Source: Eunapius fragilis (taxonomy: Eukaryota > Porifera > Demospongiae > Spongillida > Spongillidae). Taken from it: a stretch of 64,000 nt of DNA. Below, piece after piece: positions 21,590 to 33,900 of this stretch. Each line of letters starts with the position of its first letter. The stretch's first letter is position 1. The stretch is taken from assembly GCA_963681505.1 (NCBI GenBank), contig OY811973.1, positions 9,038,763 through 9,102,762 of the forward strand. The letters are read 5' to 3'. The notes below the pieces were generated by a model. That model did no database searches, was not told the DNA's origin, and worked only from the letters and a program-made list of their open reading frames with translations. Made by a program: the position numbers and the translations under genes.

Positions 21590-24240
21590 AACACTGCAAT
21601 CGCGCTGCCGCTTTAGGAGGCACACCTGTCTTTTATCCAAAAATCATTGTGAGTGGCTTATGATCAGTAACTAACTGAAAATTTCGTCCATCAAAAATGA
21701 TGGAATTTTTTAACTCCAAATATCAATGACAAAGCCTCTTTTTTTCTTTTTCTAACTGTGCATAATTCTTTTCTGCAACCGACAAAGATCTTGATGCATA
21801 TGCAATTGGTTTTTCAGAACCATCTGGCACAATACGTGAGACAGGACTGCACCTACGCCATACGAAGAAGCATCTGTGGCCATCCGAAGGGGTAACTTTG
21901 GGTCATAGTGGCACAGCACTGGAGCTGCTGCCAGTTGATCCTTAACACACTGAAACGCAACTTCACGACTTGAAGTCCATTTTTCATCCTTCTTTATCAA
22001 GGCATTCAGTGGCTGCAAGGTTTCTGCCAATTTATGCATGAATTTTCTCATAATAATGGACCAGCCCAAGGAATGAACGTAATTGTGCACTGTTACTAGG
22101 AGCTCTAGCTTTTAGTATTGCTTCAACCTTGGACTCAGCTGTGCATAATCCCTTTTTACTCACTACATACCCCAGATACTCTACTGATTCTGCCCAGAAC
22201 ACACACTTTTCCCTGCACAAATGGATACCAGATTCCTTCAATCTCTTCATCACCTCCTCCAGATTTGTCAGATGCTCCTTGTCTGAAGTGCCCGTGATAA
22301 GAATGTCATCAATTTAACATACAACATGTGACATGCCTTGAAGTGTTTCATCCATGAACATCTGAAAAATTGCTGGTGCTGATGCAGCACCAAATGGTAG
22401 TCGTTTAAACTGATAAAGAACTTGGTGAGTGTTCACTTTAACAAACTCCTGAGATCTCACTTTCAAAGCCAGTTGCTGGTATGCTTGTCTAAGGTCCAAT
22501 TTAGTAAATCTCAAGCCACCCTCTAAAGCTGTAAAAAGATCATCTGGTTTGGGCAACAGATATTTATCTACATCCAACACTGCATTTACTGTGACCTTAA
22601 AATCCCCACAGATCCTAAGCTTTCCATCTTTTTTAGGACAACAACAATGGGTCACTTTTTTCAGGATACCTAAAGTATCTAATCGATCTAACTCTTTACC
22701 TACAGCATCTTTCAAAGCAAAAGGAATTGGTGTTGCTCGATGAAAGCAAGTAATAGCATTTGCCTTAACCCTCAACCTGGCCTTACATGCCTTAACCTCT
22801 CTCACATCCTCAACAAACACATCAGTGTACTTCTGCAACAATGAATCTACTGATGAAACACCAACCCTTTTCACCATCTCTATACCAAGACTTCCGATCT
22901 AATCGAATCTTACCCAGCCAATCCTTACCCATCAGGCTAGGTCCACTCCTGTCAACCATAAACAACCACAACTGATGTTTGATCTGTCTATATATCACAT
23001 ATAAATCTGCTTCCTTAATCACCCTCATAACCTCATAGGATTTCAAACTAACATCAGGTCTACGCAATGAAACTTTTAGCTTTAACTTCTCCCAAGTTTT
23101 ACTTGACACTATTGGCACCGCTACCCCAACTTTCCATCCTCAACTTCATATCTTCAATTATTACTCCCTCTGAATATGGCCTTGTTATACTAGTTCCTAT
23201 TTTTTGGACAGGGAACTTCTCACACTCATCATCACTATCTTCTACTAATTCCTGTTCTTTGTCACTCTCATTTTGTACTGCCTGACTGGTACGTCGTTTC
23301 CTGCTCTGCTTAGCATCATGTGTACCATTCTTACACATTTTAGCCATATGCCATTTTTGTCCATAATTAAAACACTCTAATACATGAAATGGACACATCT
23401 TCTGAATGTGAACTCTGCCCACACCTCCAACATGACTTCTTTTTAGAGTGCGTGATCCTTTTCTCTGTCCATGATTTTCCTGAATTCCCACATCTGACTG
23501 CACCAGTTGCCCATACATTTCTTAGCATCTTCAATGCTCACAGCAATATCCAGCGCTTTCTGTAGCGTTAAATCAGCCTCTGCTCATAACCATCTCTGAT
23601 TGGCCTGATCTTTTAACCCACAGACAAAGTGATCTCTAAGAGCTGGACTGAGAAAATTGTCAAAACCGCAATATAGCGCCAACTTACGAAGCTCTGCTTC
23701 AAACTCAGTGGCACTTTCCGACTCGTCTTGAGACCTACTATAAAATGCAAATCGTTCTACATATAATGCAAATCGTTCTACAATGACAAGCTTCTTGGGT
23801 TTGTAATGGCAACGCAGGGCTTCACTCAACTCAGAATACGAACACTCAGATGGTTTCTTTGGTGCAAACGTACCCCTCAACAATGAGTAATGTCTACTGC
23901 CTAATACTGTGAGAAAAACAGCTACCCGCTTATCATTTGCCATGTCCGTTGCGACTAAAATCAGCTTGGTGTGCTCTAAACAGGAAGAGATTGTGCCTTT
24001 TAACAACACTAGTACATAGAGCTCAGAGGGAAGTAACTGGCTATGGGTTCTGCTTGTTTTCATCTACTATCATTGAGCGAACAACTGCCGAATGTCTCAC
24101 GATGCCTTCGAAAGGCACTCTTCTAAGCAGTGTTGGTTCACCAAGCAGTACCCAGCGCAAGTTACTATAATCTTCCTTGTGCACTTTATGCCAGTCAATG
24201 CAGTTTCCTTCTACTCCGCCTTTTTGTCTTTCCATGTGTC
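21590..24240 (-). mobile_element. Ty3/gypsy fossil, gag to RNase H
   Basis: On the - strand the order is gag capsid (about 24060-23590), a nucleocapsid-like region (23518-23100), protease region (about 23118-22880), reverse transcriptase (22877-22040; LRICGDFKVTVNAVL, FTKLDLRQAYQQLAL) and RNase H (22090-21590; MATDASSYGVGAVLS). Integrase and LTRs are not seen. The copy is broken several times and lacks its 3' end. It lies between the Helitron Rep and helicase fragments. Confidence 0.8.
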
Positions 24241-24414
24241 ATGTTAATTCCATCCTTCTTGAAGGAGTAGTATATATAAACGAAGACTGATAAATACTCT
24301 ATCAAGTAGAATGTATTAAGGAATTATTGTGGATAAGGTTTTTAAGGACTTTGTGTTCCTAAATGGTGAATACATAACTAGGTTTGTTTTGTTTGACGCC
24401 GTTTTGAATAATTA

Positions 24415-24990
24415 TTGGAGCCTGCCGTTAAGTGTGTTGAAAACCAAGTTTTGGGCCTTCTTGAAAGTGACATTCAAGAGTACCGCAGCATTGATTGTAT
24501 TGTTATGGAGGACATAAATGATACAATTGACTTTCCAGTCGAGTTCTTAAATGAGCTATGTCCTTCGGGAATACTACCTCATTTTTTAACACTAAAGGTT
24601 GGGGCATTTATCATGCTGTTGAGAGAAATCTTGATCCCAAGAATAGCTTATTGAATGGAACAAGACTTGTGCTACGAGGTCTTCAACAAAACTTCATAGA
24701 TGCAGAGATTATTACTGGAAGTAAAAAGGGTGAAAGAGTATTCATTCCACGACTTAGATTAGAGCCCAGTGAGTCAAGCCTACCATTTAAAATGCAAAGG
24801 TGTCAGTTTCCGGTGATTTTGGCATTCGTGCTCACAATCAACAATGCTCTAGGACAATCTTTTGATTTTCCTACTGTAGCCAGTGTTTGGACATGGGCAA
24901 TTATATGTTGCTCTAACTCGATGTAGACATCATGAGCATGTTAAGGTTCATTAAGAGACAATCCAGAACGATGACGAATTTTGCCGAATG
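24415..24990 (+). pseudogene. Helitron helicase (Pif1-like) C-terminal fragment
   Basis: Blocks in order: SIDCIVMED, FPVEFLNELCPSGILPH, LLNGTRLVLRGL, AEIITGSKKGERVFIPR, LPFKMQRCQFPVILAF, then TINNALGQSFD and, in another frame, PVFGHGQLYVALTR. These are the C-terminal motifs of the Pif1-type helicase in Helitron RepHel proteins. The usual NKAQGQS box is changed to NNALGQS. At least two frame changes show it is dead. The upstream Walker motifs are not found. Confidence 0.85.
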
Positions 24991-25090
24991 ATACACAGTG
25001 ATATTTTATGAAAAATGTGGTAATCAAATAACTGTTGCTATTAATGTATATATTTTAATGTTCTGTAACATGCATACATGTATAATAATC

Positions 25091-25120
25091 AGCCCGTGAT
25101 ATTTCATGGGTTCACGCTAG
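25091..25120 (+). other. Helitron 3' terminus with hairpin and CTAG end
   Basis: A GC-rich stem, CCCGTGA with TCATGGG, is followed by a short tail and the terminal CTAG, then T. This is the canonical Helitron 3' end (hairpin, a few bases, CTRR, inserted before T). It lies 130 bp after the helicase fragment on the same strand, which fits one element. I did not identify the 5' TC end. Confidence 0.8.
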
Positions 25121-25269
25121 TTGTATTCATAAAGTGCCTATTGTGTCATTCCAAAATCAATTGTACCCCCCTTAGTTTCAAATCTACACGCCTTTTCAAA
25201 CTGTTATTCTCCTCAATGAAATAGACAATTTCACAATACATTTGTAGATTATCCAATATATACTGCTGA

Positions 25270-25700
25270 ATATCAGAAGTTTCACTAGAAACTTCCATAT
25301 AGGATTTGACCCCGACTATGAATCTCATTAAAAATACGCGACCGGTCTCTAACAAGACTCCTGACGATTGGATCGTTTAGCTTGTTATACCAATCAAACT
25401 AGAAGTAAAAAATCAGCAGTTTCATCTTTGTTTAATGTCACAGAACCGCGTGGTTGCAGAGAACTAAAGGGTACTGCCCGTCCTCGTACTCAGTCCTGGA
25501 ACATGGTCTCATTCTTCTTGACCATGCATAACTCGGGATAAGAACACTTTAAACTATGAAAATTTCACCAATAGCCTCAGAATAGGCTGGAAGAGCCATT
25601 TTCATATAAGATAGTCGATGTTATATTTTGGTAAACAATCGATCTATGTAAGACGCATAATTAGATAACTTGTAAGATGTAATTTTAGATAACAAATAAT
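25270..25700. repeat. Dispersed repeat, inverted copy 2 of 6528-7005
   Basis: The reverse complement of this stretch matches 6528-7005. It lacks the purine-rich microsatellite found in copy 1. The sequence 25146-25270 continues an open - strand frame without recognisable family. Confidence 0.65.
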
Positions 25701-26769
25701 AAATGTTTGTTTAAGAGTTAACGTGCCTCAATCGTCGTTTGGTGTACCCTTGTTAGTTTAGTAAATGCCTTCAGGTCGAAAAGAAACTAGCAAAACGACG
25801 TGCGAAATCAGATCCATGGACGTCTAGATCTATGGATTACATCACTCGCTACGTGCCTTGGGAGAGGTCAGTATGAAATTCGTTCATTTTTAACATGCAA
25901 ATGGTTTTGAACGTTTCATTCAACCTACAAATGTGATTCAAAGTATTACAATGATGTGCACCAAATGCATTCTTGGCGATAAGAATATTCATTCATATAA
26001 TCATTCAAATGGATTCTTTGCCATTTGTATTCTTCAAACCTGTGAAAAAATTCCTAATGTTTCTATTCTTATGCCTCTGTTGGTGATAGAATAAAATCCT
26101 TTTCTTCATGTAATCTGAACCATTGCTGTGATCCAGAAAGAGGCAGCGTACGGCTGTAGGCGGGGATAATATGATACATTTTTAAATAAGCTGATTGGCT
26201 ACAAACAATCTTTCTATGCTCACACTATATTGACTGGATGCTGGAAATTCTTTGCATGCTGTTGTCACAACAAACTTTAAAAGGCTCTAAATGACCATCA
26301 TCTTCTATGAAATATGATATATCTTGGATACCTATGCATTTATTGAAATATCCAGTCACAGTGAATAACTAGTAACCTAGAGGAGCATGTCTAGCTGATG
26401 AAATTTACCTGAGAGCTGCGTTTTCGTGTTTGGAATCTCCTATATTCCCATTCAAAGTATAATGGTTATTAAAAAATAACTACCTGCCAAATTTGTATAG
26501 CTTGGCAGCTGCACACTCTTTTCAGTAGTTCATTGTGCATTTGAGTATGTTATGCTCTAGATCGCCATAACATCGTAACATGTATGAATGCAATGCTGAA
26601 AAAGTGTTTTTGCGTTAAGTGAAGACTGAAACGTGTTGAACCACATAATGTCATAATAATGCCATTACGAACATGAATGTTGACAATATGTTAACATGAT
26701 TTTTCCTATGAGGCAGCCTTAACTTCCTGAGATGTCCACGGTCATACAATGGCGCAAATCGAGTGGGAA
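25701..26769. other. No gene seen
   Basis: About 1 kb of AT-rich sequence without convincing exons, RNA genes or repeats that I could match elsewhere in the window. Confidence 0.3.
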
Positions 26770-27085
26770 AGATGTACATAATTTGTACAGCTGAATCTCC
26801 ATAACAAATAAAGTAAAAATTATCGAACAGGACAAATCAATAGGTACAGGATCCCTCTACAATTTAATTTCCCTGGAGGATATGGCGGGTACCCTAACAG
26901 GTATTGGATGATGCAGCATAGGCACAAAGTAAATGCAAGACACAAAAATCTTATTGTAGTAAGAAGTGCTGAAAATAGGAAGTCGGTAGCCCGAAGTGTT
27001 CGGAAGATACAGCTATTATCAACCATTTTTATAACTTAATATAAATAAACGTGATGGGCCATTTTCTTGTAAACTGTCCTACTTA
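26770..27085 (+). repeat. Dispersed repeat family R1, copy 2
   Basis: Same orientation as 14930-15300, with GAACAGGACAAATCAATAGG, GTGCTGAAAATAGGAAGTC and AATAAACGTGATGGGCCA. A small internal deletion relative to copy 1 is likely. Confidence 0.65.
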
Positions 27086-27511
27086 TTCATAACATTATGG
27101 CTTATAAGATGCCATACATGCTCATTGATAGGGCTTCACTAAACTGATGTGAGCGGTCTCCAGACTGATCATAGTGCAACCATCAGTCGGGCCTCCAGAC
27201 TAGATCCCACACTCAGACACTTGCACTGTGCATGAATGGAAGTTTGAAAATTAAGATTGCACTATGCACTACACACTACTAGAGATTTGTGCAATGCACT
27301 GCTGTGGGATATATTATTGGTTGGTTATGTCACCATTTTTTAATTTAAAGTTCTGTCCTTAATCTTTACACATGAATACAGGACTCATCATGTAGTATTG
27401 GAGTCACTACAAGACCGTCACTGCGTATAGATTATTCGTGTGTATTATAACAAGCGCTTTTCATCCAGCTTACAAATTCTGGTAGCATTGAAAAAAGGAA
27501 GTAGCTTGGAC

Positions 27512-30500
27512 CAGGGGCGGATACAGGAATTTGGAAGGGGGGGGTCTAATAATTATATTCACAAGGGGGCAGAGCCCCAGAAACCAACGCCTTTTTATTA
27601 TATCAAGCTCAAAATTCTTCACAAACATGTGCAACAAATATAGTTCCTTACTACATGCACACAACACTCATTATGAGACCATACATGCATGATCCCACAA
27701 TACAATCATATCACAACCAGTTACATGTAATTTTCATCACAATGCACATTATTTACATTTACTTAGAAGACAGAAATACATGTTACAGTTTAATGCATAC
27801 AAATTCCAATATGAATTGTTAACAGAAAACTAACATTCAGCAAAGACAAGTTCACAGTCAGGTATACTGTTATACATGTATGCACTAATCAGCAAAAGGA
27901 TTCGTCAATAGCATTCTTCGAGGGTGGCGATGTGAAAACTCTTCCACTACCTCTTCGGGGTCGATATTGATTTCCCTGTGGCACTTGAGGAGAGCTAGAC
28001 TATTTAATCTGTCTTCCTTCATAGTGCTTCGTAATGCAGTTTTAAGCTGTCTTAGAAGGCTGATGGATCTCTCACACTCACAACTTGTCACAGGTAGTGT
28101 AGTTATGATGAAAAGGAGAGCATGAATGTTGGGAAAGAAATCCTTATCAGTATGCTTTAGAACCTTCTCTGGAGTGTCCAACTCATGTGCTTTTTCAGCT
28201 GATGGCATGGTGGTCCATTTAATCTTCCACATATCTATTTCAGTGGCAAAGCCTCTGGAGAATGGAAGATCATCACCGTAAAGCTTCAGAAGGTTTGAAA
28301 AATCTGGTTGCCATTCAGAGACGAAATTTAACATTTCAGATGGCATAAGCTGAATGCATTCAACAATAATACTGGTTGTTTCTTTATCAAATCTCATATC
28401 GAGTTCTGTGATGAGGTGGTCCAACATAGGGATGGTTATGATTCGTTTGTAGTGTTCACTTATATTATCTGCTGGGGGATTGGCACGATGCAGTTGAATA
28501 CATGATTTTCGAGGGCATGACTCTGTTACCCCAACACTTTCAGCCAATGCAATGGCCTCACTGTATATTCTTGCATGCCATATGTCAACTTTACATCGAG
28601 CTTCTTTAATAGTTGACTTGACACCCTCTACATCATTGTGTGCACGAACTACATCAACATATCGTCCTTGAAGCTTTACACTAAGACCTTTTGTGTAAGA
28701 TAAGACATTGTGACTTAAAACTAAAGCAACAACAAAAGGAAACTGAGAAATGGCATGCAAGAAAGAATTTGCATCCGACTTTGACTCTCTGTTCCATTCT
28801 GAAGCATGACTTGATGCTATATCTTCCATGCAACATACAATTGGCATGAATAGTTCTCGAAAGACCTCAAATGCCTCATGCCGTTCGACCCAACGTGTTT
28901 TGCACAGCTGCTTCATCTTCGACCTTTTTTCTTCAGGAAGCAATTCTTCTATCCATTTTTCTAATGCAAGCTGCCTTTTAGGTGAATTACAGAAGAACCG
29001 TGAAATGGAATCTGCAGTCTGCATCATACTGTTGATCTCTTGAACACTACAACATTTCACTACACAGAGGTTCAAACGATGAGATGCACAATGTGTGTAT
29101 AAAGCTTTTGGGTATTTTGAAACGATCCGAGCTGCTACTCCCTTAGATATTCCAGACATTGCTCCAGCACCATCATAGGCCTGTCCACGAAGTAAGTGTG
29201 GCTGTAGTTGCCAGACAGCCAAGTTAGAGATGATGTTATCTGAAAGTGCTTCACCTGTAACACCTGACACGCACTCATGAAAAGCAATGAACTTTTCCTG
29301 TGGCACACCTTCTTCAACATACCGTATGCAGATTGACAGCTGCTCATCATTAGCTATATCAGTAGCTTCATCTGCAATAATGGAAAAGTATTTAGCCTGC
29401 CGGACTTTAACAAGGATTTTGTTTCTAATTATGTCCCCACAAATCACAATAAGTTCATTTTGAACAGTTTTGCTGGTGTAGAGTGCATTAGAAGCACTAT
29501 TTTTCATGTGTCCCTCTAACACTTTATCTCCAGCCTGAATACGAAAATTAAGAAGTGCCAGAAAATTACCATGGTTACCATTTGGATCATCCTGAACATC
29601 ATAGCAATCATCTCGATGACCTCTAAATGCAATACCCTGACGCCCACAGAAAATGACGGTTTCAACAATTGATCTGATTTTTAAACGATTTTCTTTAACA
29701 CGTTGTGCCCTTTCTGCATTTATTCGGTTGTCAATTCTTAGGGCTTCACATTCCATTACCGAAATGAATGAAGCAGCTTCTGTTGCAGCACATTGGTGAT
29801 ATCTTTTTCCTTTCAGGTTTTGATTAATAAAGTGTTCACTGAGCTTCTCACTTGCCTTTTTAAAATTTGTGAATGGGCTCACAACAAGGACCCCTAACTC
29901 GTTCACTGAACACTCACACTTCCCAAACAGCACACAGAACTTGCAATAACCCCCATCATCAGATTCTGAGTACACTAAACCATTATATTTACTAAGCCAT
30001 GAGTGCTGAAAGCTTCTCGTCTGCCCATTTATACTACGGCATGGAAATTTGTAGGTTGCAGCTGGTATGAAGTGCTTCTTTAGAAGGACATACATTTCAT
30101 TATCAGTCAGGCTACGTTCTGACTTCAATTTAACCACCTTTCCAAAATCTCCTGTCAAAATAACAGGGTCTACATCATTGTTTCCACGTATAGTTGGCGT
30201 TTTAATGAGTGCAATACCCGCGCTGTTTTCAGGTAAAGAAATTTGCTCGGTTTCTTGAATCTCTATAACAGCGTGTGGCTCGATTGCCTGCGTATGCTCG
30301 ACCATATGGTTGACCACAGCTGCTGGCAATGCGGTAGCGCTAACTGTTACAGCCATCGTTAGTGGTGTATCTGAGGTTTCGCTTGAAGAGCCACTAGCCT
30401 GATCTACATCGGCACCCGGGGCCGGGCCCTCTGTGGGGGTCGTGGCCGTGCCCGTAGAGACTCTACGTACACGACACAAGTATAGCGTAAATAGTTACAT

Positions 30501-30789
30501 GCATGTATGATTAACAGGTTATAGAAGCAAGCATGGTGCAGAGAGATACTTACCGATCCAAACTAAAATAATCAGTTAAATTGCCTTCTTTTTTCCTCGC
30601 TTTACGCTTTTCGCCACCTTGCAACAGAATCGTGCTCTTCGAACGCTTCATAATATTGGAACGTGTGTCAATTAATTGCTTTTAAAATTAATTTACATTG
30701 CTTTAATTATTCATACTTTGTTAATTATTCATAGTTCAATCGGAGCGAGGGGGGGGTCTTTAGACCCCCTAGACCCCCCCCCGCCACTG
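27512..30789 (-). mobile_element. hAT-superfamily transposon, looks whole, 5-bp target duplication TGGAC
   Basis: The left end is CAGGGGCGGATACAGG. The right end, read inwards, is CAGTGGCGGGGGGGG. TGGAC flanks both sides (27507-27511 and 30790-30794). The 3278-bp body holds a two-exon transposase with no visible break. CAGGGGCGG-type ends are typical of hAT. Most hATs make 8-bp duplications; 5 bp fits the smaller 5-bp-target group described for hAT, which I recall but cannot check here. The intact gene and ends point to recent activity. Confidence 0.85.
27885..30651 (-). CDS. hAT transposase, ZMYM/TTF-type zinc-finger class, two exons
   Basis: Exon 1 runs 30651-30554 (MKRSKSTILLQGG..., ending at GATCG then GTAAGT). 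Exon 2 runs 30462-27885 after an acceptor ending GTAG. Spliced, they give 891 residues in one frame. A TTF-type zinc-finger region rich in cysteine (YCKFCVLFGKCEC) lies near residue 200. The RNase H-like core starts near 390 (FSIIADEATDIAND) with QAYDGAGAMSG after it. The hAT dimerisation region closes the protein (VTSCECERSISLLRQLKTAL). Such proteins cut and paste their own element; related sequences have been domesticated as ZMYM or THAP12-like genes, but here the terminal repeats show a mobile copy. Without splicing, an ATG at 30479 would also open the frame. Confidence 0.85.
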
Positions 30790-30954
30790 TGGACTGCGCT
30801 TTAATTTTTAAATGGTGTCATAATCAACCAAATTATATCCCATTACAGTGCACAGTGCAAGCTTATAGTATTGCGCTATGCAAGTGTATGAGTGCATGAC
30901 CTTTGGGGGCCACCATATAATTCATGGGAGAGGTCCAGATAGGACCTATCCTAG

Positions 30955-33900
30955 TGTAATGGACTCCATTTGTCGTGCATTGCTGCGCTTGTGCAGTGTT
31001 CTGCACTCTTTGTATATAAACCTTGTGTATGTGCATGCGGGGAGATTTTAATTGTACTTGTCACCATGGGCGTCCCCAGGGGGGGGCCATGGCCCCCCCC
31101 TTTGGGACTGAATGGCGCCCCCCCCCCCTGTTTACATACATGCGCACCCCCACTGGCTGAATTGGCTGAAAGCGGACAGCATCCACCGTCCACTGGTTGA
31201 ATCTGCCGAGAGCGTGCATAGACACCTCATTGACTGAATTGGCCGATAGCTGACATCAGCCCCTTCCTCCCCCACTGGTTGAACCGGCCGAAAGCGGACA
31301 GCACCCCCCCCCCCCCCCCCCTGGTTGAATCGGCTGAAAGCGGACAGCACCCCCCCCTCCCCACTGGTTGAATCGGCCGAAAGTGGACAACGTTTACGCG
31401 GCTATCAAGTGGCGCCCCCTAGCCCTATCCTGGTCCCCCCCTTCCAGAAAAGCTGGGGACGCCCATGGTCACCCTTGTCTGCAGAAGCCACGCTGCGCAT
31501 TACACTTGACATAGTCGGCAGGATGTAGGACGGATTCGGGTGCTGGAAGTGAGGCGACTGCTAGAACGAACGAGGCTACTGGAACAAGTGTTGGGAGCAC
31601 GGCTATGGGAATGGCTGCAACCCGACTGCTCATCTCTCCGGTGCCTTTTTCGGGTGAGTGTAGTTAGACTGACTGGTTGACCATTTTGAAGCAGCTGCTA
31701 CCGTGAACGAGTGGGACGAAGCGGAAGTGGTTGCCAGTGCGCCTGACCGGATAGGCACAAGTTGCTTGGAGACACTTGTCAGCTGATGCAAAACAGAACT
31801 ACCACACTGCTAAGGAGGCTCTGCGCAAGTGTTTCGAACCAGACAAGTGTTTCGAACCAGACAGCAAGAGACAGCAGTATGCAGTGGAATTCCACTCGAG
31901 GCAGAGGTGTGATGATGATTAATGGGACGACTTTGCCGACCTACTTCGCAGTTTGGCAGACAAGGCATTCCCCACCCTTGCAGAAGACGCCAGAGAGTTA
32001 CTAGCAGTCGACAGGTACTTGAGCAGTATAATTGACCCAAGTATTGCTTTTGCAGTGTAACAGAAGAGGCCAGAGATGATGGAAGAGGCTGTAGCAGCGA
32101 CCTTGGGGATGGAATCGTGCTCCACACAATGTGTAAAAGAAAAGGAGAAAAAAGTGTCATTTGTATAAGAAGCAACGGAGCATGATGTGTGTATGGTCCG
32201 CTCTCAACAGAATGTCATCCCGCTCTTGGAAGCCACCGTCTCAAGATTGGAGAAAACGGAGAGCGCAGATGATGCCAGGGATCACAGGCATGAAAAGGGG
32301 AACAGCAGTTTCTTGCGAGGCAAAAGGCAGGGCAAGGAGCGCACACAATCAGTGAGATGTTGCCAAGAAGGTCATTATGCAAGGGGGTGTGCCTCTAAGG
32401 GTGAGAAGCCTCAGGGAAACTAGCTACCCTCAGCACCGAGGACCAGGTGCATGAGGGTAGAGTTAAAAAGATCCTAGGAAATACAGATAGTGTGTTAAGT
32501 TTAGCAGTTAACCCAACATTGTCTTACCTATATCACAACACATGTACAAGGAAGGTGTTCCTTTATGTTTAATGGTGACACAGGGGCAGCCATAAGTCTT
32601 CTCAGGAAGACAAGTGGCAATTGTTAGGTGCAGCAGACAAGTACAAGCTTGAACAATGGACAGGAAGCCAACTGGTGGGTGTCGAGGGGAGCCCTGTTCC
32701 TGTGTATGGGGCTATCTGTGTGAAGGTTCAGATGGGGGATCTCTGTGTCAATTTTGACTTTCTTGTAGTTGACAGTCTAAAGGTTGGAGTCACTGATTGG
32801 GATAGATTTTCTGGAGAAGTATGGATGTGTAGTTAACATGGAAGCGTGAGTGCTCCAGTTGAAGGGAATCAGTATACCCCTTCAGAACACAAGAAGCAGC
32901 TGCAAAGACAGAATGGCACCTGCACCATTGAGCCTTGTGGAAATGGTGACCATTCCACCATTCAGTGAGTTCAAAACAATGGCAAGTGCTGCCATAACGG
33001 GTACGGATAGTGTGTGGCTGGTGTCAGGGTTAGATCTCAGCTTACCTGTATTTGTTGCAGCTGCAGTGGTGTCGTGCTCAAAGGAGAGAGCCAAGTCAAA
33101 TTCCAATCAGAATAATCAACCCTTCAACAAGTGAGGTCACCATTTACAAAGGCACAAGAGTAACTATAGCTGAAGAGATGGAGGAGTGGATGCTTGTCTC
33201 TATAACAGAAGTAGAGGGTGCTTCCAAAAAAAAATCAGCACAGAAGCAGCAGATCTTATGGCAGATGGTGGAATAATGCGAGGAGGGTCTGGCTATTGGC
33301 ATATTCGCGGATGGGAGTGATGAGTTGGGGCGGACAAATTGTGTTCAACATGTCAGTAATACAGGAGATCATCCACCTATCAGGCAGCCCTATAGGCGCA
33401 TACCAGCAAGCAGAGGGGAGCCAGGCCCACCAGCTGGTTCAAGAGATGCCACAGAAGGATGTGATTCAGCCATCTTCAAGTCCATGGGCATCACCTGTGG
33501 TACTCGTCCAGACGAAGGATGGGTCATACCGTTTCTGTGTTGACTATAGGAAATTGAACACGATAACACGTAAGGATGCCTACCCCTTCCCCAGAGTGGA
33601 TGACACCCTGGATGCTTTGGAAAGCACAAAGGGGTTCTCCACACTGGATCTCTTATGGGGTTATTGACAGGTTGAGGTGAGCAAAAAGGATAGAGAGAAA
33701 ACGGCATTTGTGACACGAGATGGTTTGTTCGAGTTTAAGGGTATTCTGTTTGGGCTCTGTAATGCCCCTGCCACTTTCCGATTAATAGATTTGGTCTTAG
33801 CAGGTATCCATTGGAGCAGCTGCCTTGTCTACATCGATGACATTATGATCATGGGACGGATGTTCCAGCAGCACTTGGTTAATTTGAAGCTGGTATTATG

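Noticed and set aside
31810-32175. Minus-strand open frames inside the 30955-36466 fossil
   Set aside because: They are shadows of gag on the opposite strand.
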